A stretch of 64,000 bases of DNA from Polaribacter sp. NJDZ03 (GCF_019263805.1 NZ_CP079195.1:561501-625500), one strand, 5' to 3'. Positions 1-8,454 are shown, numbered from the stretch's first letter. Numbers and translations: made by a program. The notes: a model not told the origin generated them from the letters alone.

Positions 1-301
1 CTTGTTGTGTTTGCCAATTTAGCATCCCAGAAACATAATCACCTTCTTTAAAGTTTTCGTTCTTAGAAGCAATTACTTTAGCAATTACTCCAGAGTGTAC
101 TGGTTTGTTTAATTCAAAAGAAGGAATGTAAGATTTTGCATCGCTCATTCTTCCTCTTAAATATGGATCTACAGAAACATAAGCAGCTTCTAAAAGAATT
201 TCTCCATCTTTTATTGCTAATTCAATGTCTTCCGTAACAAATTCAAAATTAGAAGTTGTTGGTTTTCCTTGTGGTCTATTGTTTAATAAAATTTTTTTCA
301 T
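1..301 (-). CDS. NADP-dependent MDR-family oxidoreductase, N-terminal part (cut by window edge)
   Basis: The first about 100 residues are in the window, starting MKKILLNNRPQGKP at 301; the rest lies to the left. The pattern NRPxGxP, a VSVDPYLRGRMSD-like stretch and a GxVIAKV segment are typical of the zinc-less medium-chain dehydrogenase/reductase group (CurA, prostaglandin and leukotriene reductase-like), which reduces activated double bonds with NADPH. It resembles the complete paralogue at 54836-55840, which has SLDPAMRGWMND at the same place. It is the last visible gene of the leftward DoxX-TetR operon and starts 8 bases after the nitroreductase stop. The substrate cannot be read from the sequence. 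Confidence 0.85.
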   Translation of the reverse strand, partial: MKKILLNNRPQGKPTTSNFEFVTEDIELAIKDGEILLEAAYVSVDPYLRGRMSDAKSYIPSFELNKPVHSGVIAKVIASKNENFKEGDYVSGMLNWQTQQ

Positions 302-308
302 TTTTTTT

Positions 309-941
309 TTATTCAATTACAGTTACTAAATCTTTCATAGGTTTTCTAACTTTTACCAAGTTTACCAACCAATCTTCATCTTCTTTTCTATACCCTAATG
401 GTAATAAAACAGCACTACGTAAACCCTTTTCTCTTAGGCCTAAAATTTCATCAACCGCTACAGGATCAAAACCTTCTAAAGGAGTTGCATCTACACCTTC
501 GTAAGCAGCAGCAATTATAGCATGACTAAAAGCAATATAAGCTTGTTTTGCAGCATGGTTAAAGTTTTCTTCAGCATCTCTTTGTGGATACATACCTAAT
601 AACATTTGACGGTAATCTTCCCAACCTTCGTTTTTAAAACCACGAATTTCGTTTGTTAAATCGAACATATAGTTGATGCGCTCTGGTGTATACGTATCCC
701 AGGCTGCAAATACCAATAAGTGAGAACAGTCTGTAATTACAGATTGATTCCAAGCAACTGGTTTAATTTTTTCTTTTACCTCTTGGTTTTTAATTACATA
801 GATTTCAAAAGGTTGTAACCCACTAGAAGTTGCTGCTAAACGAGCTGCTTCTAAAATGCGTTCTATTTTATCTTCTGCAACCACTTTACCATTCATGGCC
901 TTTGCAGCATATCTCCAATTTAATTTATCTAATAATTCCAT
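309..941 (-). CDS. Nitroreductase family NAD(P)H-dependent oxidoreductase
   Basis: A 210-residue protein of normal length for the NfsB/YdjA-type FMN nitroreductase family. The N-terminus MELLDKLNWRYAAKAMNG and the following AARLAATSSGLQPFEIYVI segment match the family's FMN and dimer region; a GLRSAVLLPLGYR-like stretch near residue 180 is the usual C-terminal signature. Such soluble flavoenzymes reduce nitroaromatics, quinones or enals. It sits between an NAD-binding protein and an MDR oxidoreductase in a TetR-controlled operon, which fits detoxification of electrophiles. The natural substrate is unknown. Confidence 0.92.
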   Translation of the reverse strand: MELLDKLNWRYAAKAMNGKVVAEDKIERILEAARLAATSSGLQPFEIYVIKNQEVKEKIKPVAWNQSVITDCSHLLVFAAWDTYTPERINYMFDLTNEIRGFKNEGWEDYRQMLLGMYPQRDAEENFNHAAKQAYIAFSHAIIAAAYEGVDATPLEGFDPVAVDEILGLREKGLRSAVLLPLGYRKEDEDWLVNLVKVRKPMKDLVTVIE

Positions 942-955
942 ATTTTTTTCTTTGT

Positions 956-1618
956 TTATTTTTTTGAAAGTTTTTTTATATCGTTTGAAGTAATTATTAC
1001 TTCGGCATTATTTTTAGTATTTGCTACGTTTATCATTGCTTGTGCAATGTCTTTAGCATCTATTATTTTATATTCTTTTAATTTTCCTATAAATAAGGGT
1101 TGAATTACTTTAATAACCAACAAACCTATTTTTTCTAAAAGTCTACTTTCTTTTCTTTCTCCTCCAATTAAGGAAGGTCTTAAAATAAAAGTGTTTTTAA
1201 TGTTTTGTTTTAAAACATCTCGCTCCATTTCTCCCTTTGTTTTATTATAAAAAACAGTACTTTTTGTATTTGCGCCCATGGCGGAAACGACTAAAAAGGT
1301 AGCAATGTTATTTTCTTTTGATAGTTTTGCTGCAGTAACTGGAATACCATAATCTATCTTTTTGTACAATGATTTATCTGGTGTTTTTTTTGCAGTTGTA
1401 CCAATGCAACAATACACTTCGTCTGCTGTAAAATCTGCTTTAAATTTTGCTAAATCTAAAATATCACCTATAAATTGTGTTACCTTTTTTGGTAAACCAT
1501 CAATTTTAGAACGAGAAAATAATTTTATAGTCTCGTAGTTTTTATCTTCAATTAATTGATGAAGAATATGGTTACCCGTTAAACCGGTTGCGCCTAATAT
1601 AATTGCAGTTTTCTTCAT
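956..1618 (-). CDS. NAD(P)-binding atypical SDR protein (NmrA/HTATIP2-like)
   Basis: This 220-residue protein opens with a Rossmann dinucleotide motif, AIILGATGLTGNHI (GxxGxxG), and carries the VVSAMGANTKS and YNKTKGEMER segments typical of atypical short-chain dehydrogenases such as YwnB and HTATIP2/TIP30. The K of YNKTKGEME corresponds to the usual YxxxK position. It could be a reductase or a redox-sensing NADPH binder. It lies 1 base after the TetR stop and 14 bases before the nitroreductase start, so it is clearly in the same operon. Confidence 0.85.
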   Translation of the reverse strand: MKKTAIILGATGLTGNHILHQLIEDKNYETIKLFSRSKIDGLPKKVTQFIGDILDLAKFKADFTADEVYCCIGTTAKKTPDKSLYKKIDYGIPVTAAKLSKENNIATFLVVSAMGANTKSTVFYNKTKGEMERDVLKQNIKNTFILRPSLIGGERKESRLLEKIGLLVIKVIQPLFIGKLKEYKIIDAKDIAQAMINVANTKNNAEVIITSNDIKKLSKK

Positions 1619-1619
1619 C

Positions 1620-2204
1620 TTATTTACAAAGTTTTATACTGCTCCAAGCAGATTGATACGCTTCTTCTAAATGAGTTTCATTTAACTTAAAAGAACCTCT
1701 TTTTTCCGACATCATTAAAAAGGATAACGGATTTATAGCATACGCATATAAAATATAATCTGACATCGGTTTAATAATACCTTCCTTTTTACCACGTGTC
1801 CACAAGTCGAGTAGGGGTTGTAAATGCTTAATTCCCTCTTGTCTACTTGGTTCATCTATCATTGGTGTGTTATCACATTGTGCTAAAAACATAGCATTTT
1901 CACATTCTTTTAATTTAAAGTTAGCAATGCGATTCCATATCAATTTAAAACCATCTTCTACAGACATATTAACATCATACGTTTCAAAAGCATAGCTTGT
2001 ATATTTTGCTTTTACTTCTATATATGTTTTGTTCACCAAATCTTGCTTGTTTTCAAAATACAAGTAGATAGTAGCTGGAGATACATTTGCCATTTTTGCA
2101 ATTTTACTCATAGGTGTCGCATGAAAACCGCTATTATTAACGAGCTCTATTGTTGCCTTTACAAGTGCATTACGTTTGTCTATACTTTTTTGAAGCTTTG
2201 CCAT
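1620..2204 (-). CDS. TetR/AcrR family transcriptional regulator
   Basis: A 194-residue regulator with an N-terminal TetR DNA-binding domain: residues about 14-60 hold the helix-turn-helix MSKIAKMANVSPATIYLYF followed by ENKQDLV. The C-terminal ligand domain is variable, as expected. Its start codon overlaps the DoxX stop by 1 base, so it is co-transcribed with the genes it likely controls. The operon promoter contains a perfect 14 bp palindrome (2605-2618) of TetR-operator type. I infer autoregulated repression relieved by an electrophile or drug ligand. Confidence 0.93.
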   Translation of the reverse strand: MAKLQKSIDKRNALVKATIELVNNSGFHATPMSKIAKMANVSPATIYLYFENKQDLVNKTYIEVKAKYTSYAFETYDVNMSVEDGFKLIWNRIANFKLKECENAMFLAQCDNTPMIDEPSRQEGIKHLQPLLDLWTRGKKEGIIKPMSDYILYAYAINPLSFLMMSEKRGSFKLNETHLEEAYQSAWSSIKLCK

Positions 2205-2572
2205 TATTTGCTGTTTTTTTGAAATTTATATGCCAAAGCAATGAACACAAATTGTATAGGTAATCTAATTAACGCTGCTTTGTGACTTCCAATAGCTGGT
2301 GTTTCTGAAAACACATCCCAAATATGAATTGGTAAAAACAATATCATTAAAATTAAGATTCCGGTTGCACCAATATATTTGTATTTTGGTATTAATAATA
2401 AAATACCTAATAAGATTTCTACCACACCAGAAGCATAAATAATAATGTCTTTATATGTTAAAAAATCAGGAACAAATACGGTGTAAAATTCTGGCTTAAC
2501 AAAATGTTGTATTCCTCCATAAATCATAAATATGGCAAATAAAATACGCAATACGTTCCAAATAATTTTCAT
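2204..2572 (-). CDS. DoxX family membrane protein
   Basis: A small 122-residue integral membrane protein with four predicted hydrophobic helices (residues about 4-22, 45-63, 68-86, 100-116). The pattern FAIFMIYGGIQHFVKPEFY and ASGVVEILLGILLL is that of the DoxX/DoxD family. Members are linked to quinone or thiol redox chemistry and often sit with oxidoreductases. It is the first gene of the five-gene leftward operon. Its exact activity is not established for this subgroup. Confidence 0.88.
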   Translation of the reverse strand: MKIIWNVLRILFAIFMIYGGIQHFVKPEFYTVFVPDFLTYKDIIIYASGVVEILLGILLLIPKYKYIGATGILILMILFLPIHIWDVFSETPAIGSHKAALIRLPIQFVFIALAYKFQKNSK

Positions 2573-2590
2573 TCTCTAAATATTAGATGA

Positions 2591-2618
2591 CAAAGATACA
2601 TAAAAATGAACGTTCATT
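2591..2618 (-). promoter_or_regulatory. Operon promoter with TetR-type operator
   Basis: On the minus strand, TATCTTTG (2591-2598) matches the Bacteroidetes -7 box TAnnTTTG, 18 bases upstream of the doxX start. Immediately upstream is the perfect palindrome AATGAACGTTCATT (2605-2618), in the spacer between the -7 and -33 positions. TGAAC half-sites in this arrangement are typical TetR-family operators. Binding there would block sigma access, giving autoregulation by the operon's own TetR protein. No strict TTG -33 box was found. Confidence 0.75.
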
Positions 2619-2781
2619 CTTTTTTTTAACAAAGATTTATATTTATACACTTATAAATATAATTGATACCTTATATAACTACAAGAAAATATGGAATAGA
2701 GAAGGCAATACAAAAGGTATTTAGTGCAAGTTAATTACATAAATTGGTATCTTTGAATAACCAATTAACAATAAAAACTCC

Positions 2782-3684
2782 TTGCAGACACCCTTTATTA
2801 AAAATTATACGATGAACGACGTTGTCGAAATTATTGGAGACAAACCACAACTGTACACAGATTTACATGTGCATTTGTCTAAAAATAATTTTGATAAAAC
2901 TCCTTTTTCAGCACCTTTTAGAGCAGGGAATTATACTTTTTTATTGATTACTAAAGGAGCCATAAAGTTACAGTTAAACCTATTCACATATACTTTAAAA
3001 ACTAGTGAGATGATTGTAGTGAAACCTCAAACGGTTTCTCAAATTATAGAAGTCAGTGAAGATCTAGAAATTATTAGCGTTAGTTTTACGGTAGATTTTA
3101 TTTTTAAAATACTATTAAAGAAATCTGAGTTTGATGCCATAGATTTTATAACAGCCAACAATTTTCCGAAGTTAAAATTATTAGAACAAGAAACGGAAAC
3201 CTCTATAGTGCTGTCTAAATTATTAGCAAAAAATAATAATGCCGATGAGCTTTTTTTACCTTTTAGAAATGAAATAATAATGCATTCTTTTGGGTTATTG
3301 TTATATCATTACGGAGCTATTTTTAAAAGAGAACATCCAAATTTAGAAGCACATTTAAATAGACAACAACAATTAACACTTCAGTTTTTAGCCATCTTAA
3401 ACAATCATTTTAAAAACGAACGCTCTGTTAAATTTTATGCAGATCGTATGCATTTAACTTCTGCTCATTTATCTAAGGTTTTAAAGGTAGTTTCAGATAA
3501 AACAGCTGGTCAATTAATTGATGATACCGTAATTATGGAAGCTAAATTGTTGTTGAGCAACCCGTTATTGAGTATTTCTCAAGTTGCTAATGAATTAAAA
3601 TTTAGTAACCTTTCTTTTTTTGGCAAATACTTTAAGAAAAATACAGGTGTATCGCCTTCTTACTTTAGAAAAAACATAAAATAA
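2782..3684 (+). CDS. AraC family transcriptional regulator
   Basis: A 300-residue regulator with an N-terminal cupin-like sensor region (about 15-150) and a C-terminal AraC double helix-turn-helix (about 200-297). The last part reads VANELKFSNLSFFGKYFKKNTGVSPSYFRK, the canonical AraC signature. The ORF opens with TTG at 2782; an ATG is available at 2812. A -7 box TATCTTTG at 2748-2755 puts the transcript start near 2762, so both starts remain possible. It is divergent from the DoxX operon and upstream of the stress-protein gene; its target is not evident. Confidence 0.9.
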   Translation: MQTPFIKNYTMNDVVEIIGDKPQLYTDLHVHLSKNNFDKTPFSAPFRAGNYTFLLITKGAIKLQLNLFTYTLKTSEMIVVKPQTVSQIIEVSEDLEIISVSFTVDFIFKILLKKSEFDAIDFITANNFPKLKLLEQETETSIVLSKLLAKNNNADELFLPFRNEIIMHSFGLLLYHYGAIFKREHPNLEAHLNRQQQLTLQFLAILNNHFKNERSVKFYADRMHLTSAHLSKVLKVVSDKTAGQLIDDTVIMEAKLLLSNPLLSISQVANELKFSNLSFFGKYFKKNTGVSPSYFRKNIK

Positions 3685-3776
3685 TATAATTTATATTTTT
3701 TGTTAAACTTATATAAAAACTTGTTATTGACCAATACATCCCTTTTTTTGACCACCATATAATGCGGATTGTTTTT

Positions 3777-3784
3777 TATCTTTG
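3777..3784 (+). promoter_or_regulatory. -7 promoter box of the universal stress protein gene
   Basis: TATCTTTG matches TAnnTTTG, the -7 element of the Bacteroidetes primary sigma factor, 23 bases before the ATG at 3808. TTGACCA occurs twice upstream (near 3727 and 3748), but the spacing to the -7 box is longer than the usual 19-21, so the -33 element is uncertain. No FNR-type palindrome was found here. Confidence 0.55.
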
Positions 3785-3807
3785 AGTATAAACAAACCAT
3801 CTAAGTT

Positions 3808-4614
3808 ATGAGTATTATAGTAGCTACCAATTTTTCTAAATTATCTGAAAATGCTGTATTATACGCAGCAGCATTAACAAAACAATTTCAGACAGAACTT
3901 GTATTATTTCATGCATTTAGATTGCCTGTACATGCTGCAAATAGTAGGTTATCTGCCGTGTCTTTAGATGTTTTTTTTCAAAAAAATAAAGATAAATTAA
4001 AGAAGATAGCAGCGCAATTAAGTAAAGAGTTTCAAATTAAAGTTTCTTATAAGAGTAGTTATAGTGATTTGGGTGAAGAAGTAGATCATTTAATGAAAGC
4101 GTATAATGGTCGTTTTTTAGTGATTGGTATGTCTCCAAAATCTATGGAACAAAATTTATTGGGCAATCCTACAACGAGTGTTATAAGTATGAAAGAATTT
4201 CCGGTATTGGCAATTCCTATAGAAGCAAAATTTAAAGAAATAAAACAAATACTTTTTGCGTGCGATTTATTACAAGACATCCCTTTAAAAACCTTAGCAA
4301 AACTACGTCAGGTAGCATTAAACTTAAAAGCCACGGTTACTGTTTTTTATGTTGATCAAAAAATTGAAGAATTAAAAACAGAAATAACCAGCAATCTAAA
4401 TAAAGAATTAGAAGATGTTACTCATTTTTATAAAAATGTAAAATCTAATTCGGTGATTGAATCAATTGAAAATGAGATTAAAAAATCACATTCAGAACTC
4501 TTAGTCATGATGCCTAAAAAATATGGTTTTTGGGAATCTATTGTGCATAAAAGTAAAACTAGAGTTATGGCTTCTGGTCAAAATATTCCGTTACTTTCAA
4601 TTCCTATTGACTAG
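3808..4614 (+). CDS. Universal stress protein (tandem UspA domains)
   Basis: A 268-residue cytoplasmic protein built of two UspA folds. The first runs from MSIIVATNFSKLSENAVLYAA to about residue 135 and contains the ATP-binding-like end GMSPKSMEQNLLGNPTTSVI. The second, about 140-268, is more divergent but also ends in a short beta strand (IPLLSIPID). Two-domain Usps of this size are common in flavobacteria and respond to low oxygen or respiratory stress. It precedes the nitric-oxide genes but ends in its own terminator, so it is a separate transcript. Confidence 0.92.
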   Translation: MSIIVATNFSKLSENAVLYAAALTKQFQTELVLFHAFRLPVHAANSRLSAVSLDVFFQKNKDKLKKIAAQLSKEFQIKVSYKSSYSDLGEEVDHLMKAYNGRFLVIGMSPKSMEQNLLGNPTTSVISMKEFPVLAIPIEAKFKEIKQILFACDLLQDIPLKTLAKLRQVALNLKATVTVFYVDQKIEELKTEITSNLNKELEDVTHFYKNVKSNSVIESIENEIKKSHSELLVMMPKKYGFWESIVHKSKTRVMASGQNIPLLSIPID

Positions 4615-4634
4615 CTGTCCCTCATTTTTGTTGT

Positions 4635-4678
4635 AAATCTTGTATTGTTTCTATTATATCAATACAAGGTTTTTTTTA
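4635..4678 (+). terminator. Intrinsic terminator after the Usp gene
   Basis: The arms CTTGTATTG (4639-4647) and CAATACAAG (4660-4668) form a 9 bp stem, extended outward by a G-T wobble and A-T pairs. A run of nine T follows (4670-4678). It separates the Usp gene from the Rrf2 gene. Confidence 0.75.
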
Positions 4679-4742
4679 TGTTTAAACTTTTTTTTTTAGA
4701 ATAAAAGAGGAAAGAATATTTACAAGCATAATTTATAAGGGG

Positions 4743-4785
4743 TATATTTGTCCTTTATAAAATAATAGCTATATTTGTGCTATTA
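4743..4785 (+). promoter_or_regulatory. Rrf2 gene promoter with overlapping palindrome
   Basis: TATATTTG (TAnnTTTG) occurs twice, at 4743-4750 and 4770-4777. The second copy lies inside an inverted repeat, TAATAGC (4763-4769) and GCTATTA (4779-4785), 9 bases apart. The start codon is at 4800, giving a 5' leader of about 15 bases. A palindrome centred on the -7 box is a typical autorepressor site; the likely binder is the Rrf2/NsrR-like protein encoded just downstream. Confidence 0.65.
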
Positions 4786-4799
4786 AAATAAGTAACATT

Positions 4800-5231
4800 A
4801 TGTTTTCTAAAACTTGTGAATACGGACTAAGAGCTGTGCTATTTATAGCACAAGAAAGTGCCAACGGTAATAAGGTTAGTATGAGTAAAATATCAGAAGA
4901 AATAAACTCACCACAAGCATTTACAGCAAAAATTTTACAACAACTTAAAAGAAATGCAATTATTACATCTGTAAAAGGACCTTATGGTGGTTTTTCTATT
5001 GAAGTAAAACAGATGGAAACCAAACTAAGTGAAGTTGTAAGTATTTTAGATGGAGATAATATCTATAAAGGTTGCGGTTTAGGATTAAAACAATGTGATG
5101 CCGAATCTCCTTGTCCGTTGCATTTTAAATTTGTAGATATCCGTGATAACTTAAAGAATATGTTAGAAAATACTTCTATAAAATCTATAATTGATGATAT
5201 GACTTTAGAAGGACTATTATTAAAACGCTAA
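4800..5231 (+). CDS. Rrf2 family iron-sulfur regulator (NsrR-like)
   Basis: A 143-residue Rrf2 protein. The winged helix is at about residues 1-75 (SMSKISEEINSPQAFTAKILQQL, then VKGPYGGF). Three cysteines at C92, C99 and C105 in GCGLGLKQCDAESPC are the ligands expected for an Fe-S cluster in IscR/NsrR/RsrR-type proteins. Because it lies directly before a cupin, a nitric-oxide reductase and a truncated haemoglobin, an NO sensor role is the best inference. The palindrome at its own promoter suggests autorepression relieved by nitrosylation of the cluster. Confidence 0.9.
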   Translation: MFSKTCEYGLRAVLFIAQESANGNKVSMSKISEEINSPQAFTAKILQQLKRNAIITSVKGPYGGFSIEVKQMETKLSEVVSILDGDNIYKGCGLGLKQCDAESPCPLHFKFVDIRDNLKNMLENTSIKSIIDDMTLEGLLLKR

Positions 5232-5289
5232 AAATTTAATCAAACAAGAGATATAAATATCTTTTAATACTTTAATCAAACTTAATATA

Positions 5290-5625
5290 ATGAAAATAGC
5301 ATCGATCACAGAAAATTTAATCTACGGAAAAGACAAACCAGCAGTAACTGTATTAATTAAAACAGCAACCACAAAAGAAATAAGAATCCTTATGAAAAAA
5401 GGACAACAAATGAAAGAGCACAAAGCGCCGTTTCCTATTGTTATAGAATTATTTGAAGGAACGATAGATTTTGGAGTAGAAGGAGAAAAGCAACCATTAA
5501 AAAAAGGAGATTTAATTGCGTTAGACGCAAATGTTCCTCACGATTTATATTGTACTGAAGATTGTATTATAAGACTTACAATTTCAGTTTCAGACAGCGA
5601 ACAAAGAGTAAAAGACGTAGTATAA
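5290..5625 (+). CDS. Small cupin-domain protein
   Basis: A 111-residue single cupin. Motif 1 is degenerate around [20 protein letters not shown], and motif 2 is [16 protein letters not shown], giving two possible metal-binding histidines. It lies 58 bases after the regulator and 20 bases before the NO reductase start. The upstream gap has a repeated TTTAATCAAAC (5235-5245 and 5271-5281) and a short AGATAT-AA-ATATCT palindrome, possible regulatory sites. Cupins of this type often accompany NsrR-controlled genes, but the function is unknown. Confidence 0.85.
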   Translation: MKIASITENLIYGKDKPAVTVLIKTATTKEIRILMKKGQQMKEHKAPFPIVIELFEGTIDFGVEGEKQPLKKGDLIALDANVPHDLYCTEDCIIRLTISVSDSEQRVKDVV

Positions 5626-5645
5626 TTTATATAAAGAACAACAAC

Positions 5646-7865
5646 ATGAAAAAAGTTTGGATTGCATTTACTAGTGTGGTAACACTATCCTTTATAGTAC
5701 TTATTTGGGTGGGTACAGAAGTTTATCAAACACAACCACCAATACCAGAAACCGTTATTATACAAGAAACAGGAGAAACCTTTTTAACCAAAGCAGACAT
5801 ACAAATTGGTCAGAATGTTTGGGAATCTATTGGCGGAATGGAAGTAGGTTCTATTTGGGGACATGGTAGTTATGTGGCACCAGATTGGTCTGCAGATTGG
5901 ATACATAAAGAGGCCGTTTTTATGTTAAATGCTTGGGCAAAAAAAGATTTTAACTCCACCTACGAAAATTTAGACGTAGAAAATAAAGCAGCTTTAAAAG
6001 CGCGATTAATTAAACATGTAAAAACAAATACATACAATGCAAAAACAGGTAGCATTACCATATCTAAAGATCGGTACACTGCTATTTTAGAGAATTATAA
6101 ACATTATACAGACATCTTTTCTAATGGTTATGAAAAATATGCAATACCAAAAGGAGCTTTAGTAGATACCACAAAATTAGCACAATTAAATGCTTTTTTA
6201 TTCTGGACTTCTTGGGCAGCAAGTACCAACAGACCAGAAAAAGACTATACCTATACTTCTAACTGGCCACATGAACCTTTAATAGATAATACCATTACAC
6301 CAGATGCTCAAATATGGTCTGGGTTTTCTATTGTATTGTTATTATTATTTATTGGAGGGTTAAGCTATTATTACATTCGCAATCACGAAAAAGGAGAGGC
6401 AATAATGCATCCTAAAAAAGATCCTTTAGATACCTTGGTATTAACAAGATCTCAAAGATCTGTATTAAAGTACTTCATTGTTATTTCATTATTAATTGCA
6501 TTGCAAGTTATTTTAGGAGCCTTAACAGTACATTATACGGTAGAAGGACAATCTTTCTTTGGTTTCGATTTATCTAGTTTTTTACCATATTCCATTACTA
6601 GAACTTGGCATACTCAATTGGCTGTCTTTTGGATTGCTGCAACTTGGTTAGCAACAGGATTATTTTTAGCACCAATGATTAGTGGTAAAGAAATGAAGTT
6701 TCAAGTATTCGGAATTAATTTTCTCTTCGTTTCACTATTAGTTATCGTATTAGGTTCTATGATGGGCGAATGGTTAGGTGTACATCAATTTTTAGATTTA
6801 ACAACTAACTTTTTCTTTGGGCATCAAGGATATGAGTATATGGATTTAGGTAGATTCTGGCAAATATACTTAGGTATTGGTTTGATATTATGGGTACTTA
6901 TGGTAGGTAGACACGTTGTGTTTGCGATTAGAAAAAATGATGATTCTAAACATTTATTAATTATTTTATTAATTTCTGTAATAGCAATTGGTATGTTTTT
7001 CTTCTCTGGTTTAATGTATGGAGAAAACAGTAGTTTACCAGTAATTAATTATTGGAGATGGTGGTTGGTACACCTTTGGGTAGAAGGTTTTTTCGAAGTT
7101 TTTGCAACCGTAATTATTGCTTTTATTTTCTTAAGAATGAAAATTTTATCAGCAAAAACAGCAGGAAAAGCTTCTATTGCATCAGCAACCATATTTTTAG
7201 CAGGAGGAATTATTGGAACTTTACACCATTTATATTATTCGGGAACACCTGTGCAAGCAATTGCTTTGGGAGCAACATTTAGTGCTTTAGAAGTGGTACC
7301 GCTAACTTTAATGGGCTTTGAGATTCGTGAAAATTGGAATATCTTAAAATCGAATCTATGGATGCAAAAATACAAATGGCCAATATTTTTCTTTATTGCC
7401 GTGGCATTTTGGAACATGGTAGGAGCTGGCGTATTCGGTTTCTTAATTAACCCTCCAATTGCTTTGTTTTATATTCAAGGATTAAATACTACCGCAGTAC
7501 ATTCTCACGCAGCTTTATTTGGCGTGTATGGTATGTTAGGAATGGGATTCATAATTATCTGTTTGCGTTTTTATTCAGACAGAGTTTGGAGTTCTGTAAA
7601 ACTAAAAAGAGCTTTTTGGTTGTTAAATATTGGTTTAAGTGCTATGATATTTTTAAGCTTGTTGCCTATAGGTCTTATACAAGCGTACACATCAATTACA
7701 AAAGGATATTCTTTTGCAAGAGATGCAGAATTATTGTATTCTCCAACAATACAAACCTTAAAATGGATGCGTATGATTGGTGATGTAATATTCTCTGGAG
7801 GTATTTTTTACTTCTGTTGGTTTACCATACAAGAAACCATTTATTGTATCAAAAAGAAAAATTAA
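5646..7865 (+). CDS. norB: Quinol-dependent nitric oxide reductase, single subunit (qNOR)
   Basis: This inner-membrane haem-copper family enzyme reduces two NO to N2O with electrons from quinol. From ATG 5646 it has 739 residues, the usual qNOR length; the reading frame is open further upstream into the cupin gene, but that part is not homologous. The N-terminal periplasmic domain has the hallmark GHGSYVAPDWSADWIHKE. About twelve membrane helices follow. Haem and FeB ligands are visible in RTWHTQLAVFWIA, VHLWVEGFFEVFA, GTLHHLYYSGTP and AVHSHAALFGVYG. No separate cytochrome c subunit gene is present, as expected for qNOR. In a non-denitrifier its role would be NO detoxification. Confidence 0.96.
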   Translation: MKKVWIAFTSVVTLSFIVLIWVGTEVYQTQPPIPETVIIQETGETFLTKADIQIGQNVWESIGGMEVGSIWGHGSYVAPDWSADWIHKEAVFMLNAWAKKDFNSTYENLDVENKAALKARLIKHVKTNTYNAKTGSITISKDRYTAILENYKHYTDIFSNGYEKYAIPKGALVDTTKLAQLNAFLFWTSWAASTNRPEKDYTYTSNWPHEPLIDNTITPDAQIWSGFSIVLLLLFIGGLSYYYIRNHEKGEAIMHPKKDPLDTLVLTRSQRSVLKYFIVISLLIALQVILGALTVHYTVEGQSFFGFDLSSFLPYSITRTWHTQLAVFWIAATWLATGLFLAPMISGKEMKFQVFGINFLFVSLLVIVLGSMMGEWLGVHQFLDLTTNFFFGHQGYEYMDLGRFWQIYLGIGLILWVLMVGRHVVFAIRKNDDSKHLLIILLISVIAIGMFFFSGLMYGENSSLPVINYWRWWLVHLWVEGFFEVFATVIIAFIFLRMKILSAKTAGKASIASATIFLAGGIIGTLHHLYYSGTPVQAIALGATFSALEVVPLTLMGFEIRENWNILKSNLWMQKYKWPIFFFIAVAFWNMVGAGVFGFLINPPIALFYIQGLNTTAVHSHAALFGVYGMLGMGFIIICLRFYSDRVWSSVKLKRAFWLLNIGLSAMIFLSLLPIGLIQAYTSITKGYSFARDAELLYSPTIQTLKWMRMIGDVIFSGGIFYFCWFTIQETIYCIKKKN

Positions 7866-7881
7866 GTTTAAGTTGATAAAT

Positions 7882-7920
7882 AATCCGCACACACCTAATA
7901 TTGGTTTGTGCGGATTTTTA
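7882..7920 (+). terminator. Terminator or attenuator hairpin between qNOR and haemoglobin genes
   Basis: The arms AATCCGCACA (7882-7891) and TGTGCGGATT (7907-7916) pair over 10 bp, and ACC/GGT extend the stem after one mismatch. T residues follow (7917-7919). The hairpin ends only 13 bases before the haemoglobin ATG at 7933, so it may lower read-through or stabilise the qNOR message rather than separate the two genes completely. Confidence 0.7.
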
Positions 7921-7932
7921 ATTTTATATAAA

Positions 7933-8322
7933 ATGAAAGAAATAGAAAACAGAAAAGATATTAACCTATTGGTTGTTAGTTTTTACAATGCAGTTAGAAA
8001 AAATGAATTATTAGGGCCTATTTTTAATAGCCACCTAGCGGCGGATCAATGGCCTGCTCATTTAGAAAAACTGACAGATTTTTGGGTTACTGCTTTATTG
8101 GGAGATGTTTGTTTTAAAGGAAGCCCAAGTAAAGCACATTTAAAAGTAGATAAAAACTTGAAACATACCATGAGTCAGCTTCATTTTGAAAAGTGGTTAG
8201 AAATCTGGTTTACAACCATAGATTCTTTATATGTTGGTGATTTAGCGCAAAGAGCCAAAGATGCTTCTAGAAGAATGGCTACGGGGCAATATTTATATGT
8301 TTTTAATCATAGAGAAGCATAA
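7933..8322 (+). CDS. Group III truncated haemoglobin
   Basis: A 129-residue globin from ATG 7933; the longer open frame begins at 7873 inside the upstream hairpin and is rejected. MKEIENRKDINLLVVSFYN, LLGPIFN and DFWVTALLG match group III (P-type) truncated globins, and H in MSQLHFEKWLEIW is the likely proximal haem ligand. Such proteins bind O2 or NO. It directly follows the NO reductase, so a role in NO dioxygenation or NO capture is inferred. Confidence 0.92.
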   Translation: MKEIENRKDINLLVVSFYNAVRKNELLGPIFNSHLAADQWPAHLEKLTDFWVTALLGDVCFKGSPSKAHLKVDKNLKHTMSQLHFEKWLEIWFTTIDSLYVGDLAQRAKDASRRMATGQYLYVFNHREA

Positions 8323-8454
8323 AATAGTTTTATTTAATATTTAATTCCCTTTTAATTCTAAATGAGAAATTATTTAATAAAATGTTGTTATTTACCTTTT
8401 TACCTCTCTTTAATTAGCTGTATAAATTTTAAATAGCTTTAAAATAATTTTTTC

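Noticed and set aside
5562..5645. Longer N-terminus for the NO reductase
   Set aside because: The extension overlaps the cupin gene and lacks similarity; MKKVWIAF at 5646 starts with the expected first membrane helix.
7873..7932. Longer N-terminus for the truncated haemoglobin
   Set aside because: It would translate the terminator-like hairpin, and the family starts at MKEIEN.
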